In this document: one piece after another, positions 58,366-64,000 of the stretch
How the letters are laid out: the number at the start of each line of letters is the position of its first letter
How positions within the stretch are numbered: position 1 is the stretch's first letter
Assembly: GCA_964515555.1 (NCBI GenBank)
Contig: CAZEVY010000010.1
Span: forward strand, 30,281-94,280
Length of the DNA stretch: 64,000 nucleotides
DNA from: CAZEVY01 sp964515555
Lineage (GTDB): Bacteria; Acidobacteriota; Terriglobia; Bryobacterales; Bryobacteraceae
Direction: 5' to 3'
Position numbers and translations under genes: made by a program
Notes under the pieces: model-generated
What the model was told of the DNA's origin: nothing
Databases searched by the model: none
What the model saw: only the letters and a program-made list of their open reading frames with translations

Positions 58366-59748
58366 TCATTGTATGCGAAGCGGGTCGGGCTCGCCGCGCG
58401 CGATGGCGTCGATCTCTTCCAGATACGCCGCCACGGCTGTTTTCCTTTTCATGCCGTCGAGCGAGAGATAGCGCACCGATCCGAACACGGGACGGCGCCG
58501 CCAGGGGCGGTCGTGCAGCCCGAAGCACCACAGGATGTTCGTGTAGGTGTTGGGGTCGCGGCCGTCGAGAGCGAAGCGGTCGTGCAGGTAGACCATGGCC
58601 GCCAGCGCGTCCTCCGGACTGCGCGACCACTCGACGATCTTCTTGCCCCAGTACATGCGGTAGTAGCCGTGAATCTTGCCGCGCAACAGCAGCTCGCGCT
58701 GGGTGGCGTTCCACAGATCGTCGTGCGTGGCGGCGCGCTCGAAGCGCTCGCGACTGTAGACCGGGTCACGGCGGTCGCGCGCGTGGGCCCGAAGAGTCGC
58801 GCGCGCCCAATCGGGAAGCGTGTCGAGCGAATCCGGCGGATCGGCGAAGCGGGCGTGATTGAACGCCAGCTCGCGGCGGACGATCAGCTCTTCGAGGAAT
58901 TCATCGGCGATGAGCTTGTTCCGGGCGGCGTAGTCGCGGGCGGCCAGCGCGACCTCGAGCGACGAAATGTGCCCGAAGTGCAGATACGGGCTGAGGTTCG
59001 ACGTCGCGTGCGCGGAGGGTTCGTTGCGATGCCGGGCGTAGCGGCGGAGATTCACTTCGAGGAACCGCTCGAGCCGCGCGAGCGCCTCGGTGCGCCCGCC
59101 GCGGAAGCAGGTGGACGGCGCGACCGCGTGGTCGATCTCGCAACACGCCGCACTCGGAGCCGCGGTGTGGAGCGCCGGCACGGGAAGCCGCCAGCGCCGG
59201 CGGGGCCGCGGCTCGGGGAGCGGCCGGAGGAACTCCGGCAGCAGGCGCCGGATGCGCGGGCGGATGGTGTAGGCGGCATACTGCTTTTTTTCGATGCAGC
59301 TCATGGGCACCACGCAACTGGAGTCGACCGCGTAATAGGGGATGTCGAGACGCGCCGGCACGGTCGCGTTGTGACGTGCCGCGACGAAGACGGGGTAATC
59401 GTCGGTGACGACGAGGGCGGCCTCGCGAGCGAGGGTGTAGAGCGCATCGTCGGGGTCGGTGTGTCGCGCGCGCAGGTGGAAGCAGTACCCGATGCCGAGC
59501 TCCTTCAGGCGCCGCGCGGTGGCATCGACGCCTTCGATGAGAAACGTGTGCAGGCGGTCGCTGGCGTAGGGGTAGGAGCAGGTCAGTCCCTCGTAGAAGA
59601 GCACGGGCAGGCGCAGCGCGTCGGCCTGGGCGACGGCGAACGCGAGGGCGTGATTGGAGTCGGCGCGGCGGTTCATCTGCGCCCAGTAGAGGACGTATCG
59701 GGCGGGGATGCGCGGGGTCCGCTGGTTGAGCATGCGGACTCGTTCCAT
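58366..59748 (-). CDS. Class II CPD photolyase
   Basis: Repairs cyclobutane pyrimidine dimers with blue light and FAD. The start is the ATG at 59746-59748, giving 460 residues, the normal class II length; the long upstream frame is antisense to the next gene. Signatures are RYVLYWAQMNRRADSNHALA at the N-terminus, ELIVRRELAFNHARF, GYYRMYWGKKIVEWSRSPED and NTYTNILWCFGLHDRPWRRR. These identify class II rather than the class I/cryptochrome group. Only 18 bases separate the start from the divergent radical SAM gene. Confidence 0.92.
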   Translation of the reverse strand: MERVRMLNQRTPRIPARYVLYWAQMNRRADSNHALAFAVAQADALRLPVLFYEGLTCSYPYASDRLHTFLIEGVDATARRLKELGIGYCFHLRARHTDPDDALYTLAREAALVVTDDYPVFVAARHNATVPARLDIPYYAVDSSCVVPMSCIEKKQYAAYTIRPRIRRLLPEFLRPLPEPRPRRRWRLPVPALHTAAPSAACCEIDHAVAPSTCFRGGRTEALARLERFLEVNLRRYARHRNEPSAHATSNLSPYLHFGHISSLEVALAARDYAARNKLIADEFLEELIVRRELAFNHARFADPPDSLDTLPDWARATLRAHARDRRDPVYSRERFERAATHDDLWNATQRELLLRGKIHGYYRMYWGKKIVEWSRSPEDALAAMVYLHDRFALDGRDPNTYTNILWCFGLHDRPWRRRPVFGSVRYLSLDGMKRKTAVAAYLEEIDAIARGEPDPLRIQ

Positions 59749-59766
59749 CACAATAGAGGGTACGTC

Positions 59767-60837
59767 ATGCGCGCCACCAACCGGCTGCGGCTGCTGTGGG
59801 AGTATCTGCGGCGCCGCGAGCGGCTGTCGGCGCTTCCGGTGGAGTACATCGTCGAGACCACGGCCAAGTGCAACCTCTACTGTCCGATGTGTCCACGCGA
59901 AACCATCCATCAGCCCAAGGAGGACATGACGGAGGAGATCTTCACGCGGCTGGCCGATGAGGCGGGCCGCTCCGCCGAGCACATGATGCTGATCGGACTC
60001 GGCGAGCCGTTCCTGGACCCGCACATCTTCGACCGCATCGAGTACTGTCACCGGCACGGCATCCACACGCTGCTCTCGACCAACGGGACCTTTCTCGACG
60101 AGAAGACCTCGGCGCGGCTGCTCGATTCCCCGCTCGCGCACGTGACGCTCAGCTTCGACGGCGCGACCAGGGAGTCGTTCGAGTACTACCGCAAGGGCGC
60201 GCGCTTCGAGAAGGTGCGCGACAACTTCGTCCGCTTCGCGCGAATGAAGAAAGAGCGCCGCTCGGCGATGCAGGTGGTGGTGCAGATGGTGCGCATGGAG
60301 CGCAACGCCGCCGAGGTAGACGACTTCGTGCGCTTCTGGAGCGCGGTCCCGGGCGTCGACCAGGTGCGCATCAAGGAGGACGAGACCAACCTGATGCGTC
60401 CCGACGCCGGGCACGAGGCCGCCGACTGGAAGCATCCCTGCCACTACCTGTGGCGCGGTCCCATGTACGTCAAGTGGAACGGCGACGCCTATCCCTGCTG
60501 CCAGAGCTACATGCTGGGAGGCGCGCCGGTGGGCCGCATCGGAGACGCGCGGCTGGAGGACATCTGGAACTCCGATGAGATGCGGCGCATGCGGCGGCTC
60601 CACGCCGTGGGGCGCGCGCAGGAAGTCGACATCTGCTCCCGCTGCTGCACGACGATCCCCCACCCGCTGCTGGTCGCCGGGAGCCTGGTGCTGCACGGGG
60701 CGGCCGCGCGGAAGCTGCTGCCGCTCGTCGAGCGGCTGGTCTACTATTCCCGTTTGCCGGGACGGCTGTTGCGCGCGCCGCGGCCGATCGCCCGGAGGTC
60801 CGAGCTGGTGAGCATCGAATCGTCGAAGGAGGACTAG
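59767..60837 (+). CDS. Radical SAM protein with SPASM-like C-terminal cysteines
   Basis: The 356-residue product has the cluster motif VETTAKCNLYCPMCPRETIH (CxxxCxxC), then MLIGLGEPFLDPHIFDRIEY and LLSTNGTFLDEKTSARLLDS, typical of the MoaA-like fold. C-terminal cysteine groups (YPCCQSYMLGG; DICSRCCTTIPH) would bind an auxiliary cluster. Such proteins modify peptides, sugars or cofactors; the genomic link to three glycosyltransferases suggests a surface-glycan or glycopeptide substrate. Its stop lies 42 bases before the GT2 ATG. Confidence 0.87.
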   Translation: MRATNRLRLLWEYLRRRERLSALPVEYIVETTAKCNLYCPMCPRETIHQPKEDMTEEIFTRLADEAGRSAEHMMLIGLGEPFLDPHIFDRIEYCHRHGIHTLLSTNGTFLDEKTSARLLDSPLAHVTLSFDGATRESFEYYRKGARFEKVRDNFVRFARMKKERRSAMQVVVQMVRMERNAAEVDDFVRFWSAVPGVDQVRIKEDETNLMRPDAGHEAADWKHPCHYLWRGPMYVKWNGDAYPCCQSYMLGGAPVGRIGDARLEDIWNSDEMRRMRRLHAVGRAQEVDICSRCCTTIPHPLLVAGSLVLHGAAARKLLPLVERLVYYSRLPGRLLRAPRPIARRSELVSIESSKED

Positions 60838-60879
60838 ATTCCGGACGTCGCGAGCGTCGTTGGCTGGGGCGTCGCCGCC

Positions 60880-61971
60880 ATGCTGGCCGCGCTTGCCGTG
60901 CGACGCGCCGTCTTCCTGCTGGGAGTTCTGATTCCCCGCCGCCCGCCGCCCGCCGCCGATCCGCCTTCGGTACTGATCCTGGCCGCGGCCCGCGACGAGG
61001 AGACCAATCTGCCGGCGTTCCTCGACGCGCTCGATCGCCTGGATTATCCCGCCGACCGGATCCACTTCGCCCTTGTCAGCGACGGGTCGCGCGACCGCAC
61101 GCCCGAGATCCTCGACGCCTGGGCGAAGCGCCGCACCAACGCGCGGTGCATTGTCCTCGAAAAGAGCGTCGGCAAGGCAGGCGCGCTGCGGCTGGCGATG
61201 GCGCAGCCGCCGGCGACGGAACTGGCGGTCACCTACGACGCCGACGGCCCGCCGCGGCCGGGGTCGCTGCGCCGGCTGGTGAGCGTCTTCGCCGACCCGA
61301 GAGCCGGCGTCGCGGGAGGCTCATGCGTGGTCTCGAACGCGGCGGCGTCGATCGTCAGCCGCTACTCGGCGCTCGAGCACTGGGTGCACCACCGCATCAA
61401 CCTGACGGGCAAGGATCACTGGAACCTGGGGCCGATTCCGTCGGGCATTCACGCGGCGTACCGGAGGGAGGCGCTCGAATCCGTCGGCGGCTTCGAGCCC
61501 GGCCTCGCCGACGACGTGCCGACCGCGCTTCGCCTCATGTCGGCGGGCTGGCGTGCGCGATACGTTCCCGACGCCTTCGTCGACACGCACGTGGTGACGA
61601 CGGTGCGCGACTTCGTGGCGCAGCGGCGCCGCTGGTCGTCGAATCTCAAGTCGGCTGCCGGCCTGGGGCGCGGGCTGGAACCGCTGGTGGTGGCGGCGGG
61701 CTACCTGGACCGCCTGGTGCTGGCGGCGGCGATTGCGCTGGCGATCGCCGGCTGGACGCCGCCGGCGCTCGTGGGGAGCTACCTGGGACTGCTGCTCGCG
61801 GCGATCGTGCTGGCGATCGCGAAGGCGGGACACGCACGCGCGATTCCTCTATTTCTCGTGTCGGCGATCATCATGATTCCGGTGGAGCTGTGGGTAAGCC
61901 TGGGCGCCATCAGCGGCCGGAGCATCGCCTCCTGGAACGCTCCCGGGCGCCAGGGAGCTTCGAGCGAGTGA
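60880..61971 (+). CDS. Membrane glycosyltransferase, GT2 family
   Basis: The 363-residue product has an N-terminal membrane segment and a GT-A domain: SVLILAAARDEETNLPAFLD, ALVSDGSRDRTPEIL, VGKAGALRLAM, the metal-binding TYDADGPPRPGSL (D-x-D), GPIPSGIHAAYRRE and the QxxRW motif VAQRRRWSSNLKSA. Two to three C-terminal helices follow. It is a processive or dolichol-type sugar transferase by layout. The N-terminal helix may start earlier than the ATG, as GWGVAAMLAALAV is open back to the previous stop. Its TGA overlaps the next GTG. Confidence 0.85.
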   Translation: MLAALAVRRAVFLLGVLIPRRPPPAADPPSVLILAAARDEETNLPAFLDALDRLDYPADRIHFALVSDGSRDRTPEILDAWAKRRTNARCIVLEKSVGKAGALRLAMAQPPATELAVTYDADGPPRPGSLRRLVSVFADPRAGVAGGSCVVSNAAASIVSRYSALEHWVHHRINLTGKDHWNLGPIPSGIHAAYRREALESVGGFEPGLADDVPTALRLMSAGWRARYVPDAFVDTHVVTTVRDFVAQRRRWSSNLKSAAGLGRGLEPLVVAAGYLDRLVLAAAIALAIAGWTPPALVGSYLGLLLAAIVLAIAKAGHARAIPLFLVSAIIMIPVELWVSLGAISGRSIASWNAPGRQGASSE

Positions 61972-63077
61972 TCGGCGTCCGCTACGTCTCTCTGCACGAA
62001 CCTTCCGGATACGGTGAGTCCGGCCGCTGGTACATGCTCGCGATGGCGCGGGCCGGGGTCCCGATCACCTGGACGCCGATGGTGCGCGGGCGCGGCTGGG
62101 GCTTGGGATACGAGCCGTTCTCCGGACGCTCGGTCGGCGACCCGGCGCTCGATGAGCTCTGCAATCGCGAGATTCCGTACGACGTCGTGGTGCTGCACCT
62201 GGTGCCCGAATACTATCCCCGCTGGAGCGCGATCGAGCGCGGCAGGAAGATCGCCGGGTACACGGTGTGGGAGACGGAGCGCCTTCCGGCGCGATGGCCG
62301 GCGCTGTTGACCGCGGTGGACCTGGTGATCGTTCCCTGCGAGTGGAACCGCGAGGTCTTCGGCGCCAGCGGCCTCGAAGCGCCGGTTGAGGTGGTCCCCA
62401 AGTGCCTGGATCCGGATTTCGCGCCGTGCGGTCCGAGCGACGGCGACGGGGAGTTCACGTTCTATTCGATCAACGTGTGGTCCGATCGCAAGGCGATCGA
62501 CCGGATGCTCGCGGCCTACGGGCGCGCGTTCGGCGAGGGCGACCGGGTACGGCTGGCGCTTAAGACCAGCGACCGGCACATGAGTATCCGCGTACCGTAC
62601 ACGGCATGGTATCCGATCCGCACTCGATGGCTGCTGGGACGCGGCGGCCCGCCCGTGCAGTTGATCGGCGGATTCCTCTCGCGCGAGGGCATCGCCGATC
62701 TGCATCGCCGGGGCGACTGCTACGTCTCGCTGACGCGGGCCGAAGGTTGGGGGATGGGCGCCTTCGAAGCGGCCGCCTCCGGACGCGCGGTCATCATGAC
62801 CGGGCACGGCGGGCAGCGCGATTTCCTCCCGCCGGAACTGGCATGGCTGGTCGACTACCGGCTGGAGCCGACGCGGCGCCGGTGGATGGATTCGCACGGC
62901 GGCGGCGACCATTGGGCCGCGCCCGACGTCGATCACGCCGCGGCGCTGATGCGGCGGGCCTACGAGGATCGCGCCGAGACCCGGCGGCGAGGCGAGGAAC
63001 TGTCGCGTCATGTCCGGCGGAAGTTCAGCGCGGAAGCCGTGGCGCGCCGATATATCGAGGCCCTGGAGAGGCTGTAA
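61968..63077 (+). CDS. Glycosyltransferase, GT4-like (GT-B fold)
   Basis: The GTG start at 61968 overlaps the GT2 stop (GTGA) and gives 369 residues. The N-terminal half has the donor-free Rossmann fold (RYVSLHEPSGYGESGRWYML, YDVVVLHLVPEYYPRW). The C-terminal half has the GT4 pattern GDCYVSLTRAEGWGMGAFEA (the E-x7-E region) and RAVIMTGHGGQRDFLP. It transfers a sugar from a nucleotide donor, but the donor is unknown. The next gene begins immediately after its stop. Confidence 0.87.
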   Translation: MIGVRYVSLHEPSGYGESGRWYMLAMARAGVPITWTPMVRGRGWGLGYEPFSGRSVGDPALDELCNREIPYDVVVLHLVPEYYPRWSAIERGRKIAGYTVWETERLPARWPALLTAVDLVIVPCEWNREVFGASGLEAPVEVVPKCLDPDFAPCGPSDGDGEFTFYSINVWSDRKAIDRMLAAYGRAFGEGDRVRLALKTSDRHMSIRVPYTAWYPIRTRWLLGRGGPPVQLIGGFLSREGIADLHRRGDCYVSLTRAEGWGMGAFEAAASGRAVIMTGHGGQRDFLPPELAWLVDYRLEPTRRRWMDSHGGGDHWAAPDVDHAAALMRRAYEDRAETRRRGEELSRHVRRKFSAEAVARRYIEALERL

Positions 63078-64000
63078 GTGGTCCCCCGAGTCTTTCATTT
63101 CGTGTTCGGCCTGCGGCCGCAGCGCAAGCCTTTCCACCTGCTGCACTATCTCTGTCTCGAATCCTGCCTGCGCGTCAACCGTCCCGATCGAATGGTCTTG
63201 CATTACCGTCACGAACCTTGGGGACCGTATTGGGACATCGTGCGCCCACGGCTCGAGTTGCGCCAGGCCGGCGGGGTTTCGCGTCTGGCTGACGTCGACT
63301 ACGGCGGCCACGACCGGCCCTGGTTCCACTACGCGCACGAATCCGACTTCATCCGCCTGGAGCGAATCGTCGAAGAGGGCGGTGTGTACGCCGACATGGA
63401 TACGCTGTTTGTGAACCCGCTGCCGGAGGCGTTGTTTGCGAAGCCGTTCGTGATGGGACGCGAGCAGGATTTTCGCGCCGCGCCGGGAAGTGCTCCGGAG
63501 CCATCGGTCTGCAACGCGTTCCTGATGTCGGCGCCGGGCTCGGACTTCGGGCGCCTGTGGCTGGATCGAATCGGCGGCGCGTTCGACGGCTCCTGGAGCG
63601 CCCATTCGTGCCAGTTGCCGCAGGCGCTCAGCGTGGAGCGGCCGGACTGGGTCCACATCGAGCCGATGCGCTCCTTCTACAAGCACACTTGTAGCGTCGA
63701 AGGAGTGCGGATGCTGTTCGAAGGATGCGACCCGGATTTCGACGGCGTCTACAGCATGCACCTGTGGCATCACATGTGGGCCGCCTGGTGGCGGCGCGAT
63801 TTCACGCGATTTCACGAGGGACGCCTCACCGAGGAGTACCTGCTCTCGGCGGGTTCGACGTACTCCATCGCGGCGCGCCGGTTTCTGCCGGGCTCCCACG
63901 ACGACGCCGTCGCCAGCGCAGCGCCTCGCGGCGTGGTCTCCCGGGTGGCTGCGCGGGACATGTGGATGACCCGCGCGGGGCTTTTTCTCGCTTCGCGCCT
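63078..64000 (+). CDS. Glycosyltransferase with DXD motif (GT32-like), partial at the right edge
   Basis: A frame opens with GTG at 63078, directly after the GT4 stop, and stays open to the end of the window (307 codons). It reads VVPRVFHFVFGLRPQRKPFH, then FIRLERIVEEGGVYADMDTL (the DXD motif of GT32/capsular polysaccharide-type transferases), CNAFLMSAPGSDFGRLWLDR and YSMHLWHHMWAAWWRR. The C-terminus is missing. It continues the surface-glycan operon begun at 59767. Confidence 0.82.
   Translation, partial: MVPRVFHFVFGLRPQRKPFHLLHYLCLESCLRVNRPDRMVLHYRHEPWGPYWDIVRPRLELRQAGGVSRLADVDYGGHDRPWFHYAHESDFIRLERIVEEGGVYADMDTLFVNPLPEALFAKPFVMGREQDFRAAPGSAPEPSVCNAFLMSAPGSDFGRLWLDRIGGAFDGSWSAHSCQLPQALSVERPDWVHIEPMRSFYKHTCSVEGVRMLFEGCDPDFDGVYSMHLWHHMWAAWWRRDFTRFHEGRLTEEYLLSAGSTYSIAARRFLPGSHDDAVASAAPRGVVSRVAARDMWMTRAGLFLASR

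Noticed and set aside
61779..63899. Long minus-strand frame under the glycosyltransferase genes
   Set aside because: No recognisable motif, and it covers several convincingly coding plus-strand genes.

Overview
The window is a high-GC draft chromosomal scaffold with two runs of N (10 and 100 bases). The gene content suggests an Acidobacteriota bacterium of the Solibacter/Bryobacter type. The reasons are three Hanks-type Ser/Thr kinases (two fused to TolB/PD40-like propellers, one to a TPR domain), many secreted proteins of unknown role, a secreted DinB and a secreted creatininase homolog, a CehA/McbA hydrolase, a heparinase-like lyase, a DUF4091 protein and a TonB-receptor tail fragment. This taxonomic call is inferred from gene content; no rRNA or tRNA gene was found.

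Layout. 1-0.8 kb: partial rpsO and a small secreted protein. 0.9-9.2 kb: a BON protein, then a long minus-strand redox block. The block reads deiodinase-like protein, fused NfnB-NfnA flavoprotein, monohaem cytochrome, receiver-like protein, Cys-duplicated protein, small membrane protein, CbcL-like nine-haem cytochrome c/cytochrome b fusion, and NapC/NirT-type cytochrome. It looks like a quinone-linked extracytoplasmic electron-transfer module and is the best candidate here for an undescribed system. 9.2-16.5 kb: a PfkB sugar kinase coupled to DUF3800, a kinase-propeller gene lying between a cupin gene and a decayed copy of the cupin's 3' end, and gnd. 16.7-22.1 kb: a CehA-like hydrolase coupled to a secreted DinB protein, an AsmA protein and a broken PIN toxin module. 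22.1-29.1 kb: thrC, and divergently an operon of DUF4091 protein, Cache-like protein and an unusual dehydrogenase-lyase fusion.

29-45.5 kb: oxidoreductases, a secreted creatininase homolog, a fused indolepyruvate:ferredoxin oxidoreductase, a B12/radical SAM protein next to thiE, MFS and two APC transporters, kdsC, a TIGR02391 (Ymh) accessory gene, a RibBA with a divergent GTP cyclohydrolase II domain, and the ribH-nusB pair. 45.5-58.4 kb: a second kinase-propeller, lepA, pgsA, a sirtuin coupled to a TPR kinase, an aldo/keto reductase, thiD, and a pair of signalling genes (receiver-less PhoB-type winged helix and sensor-less histidine kinase) preceded by an 11-bp-period direct repeat. 58.4-64 kb: class II photolyase, then a radical SAM/SPASM-like gene followed by three glycosyltransferases in an overlapping operon that runs off the end.

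Housekeeping genes (rpsO, gnd, thrC, thiE, thiD, kdsC, ribBA, ribH, nusB, lepA, pgsA) are interleaved with accessory genes. Several neighbours overlap by one to four bases (ATGA, GTGA, TTGA, TGATG), so many short operons are translationally coupled.
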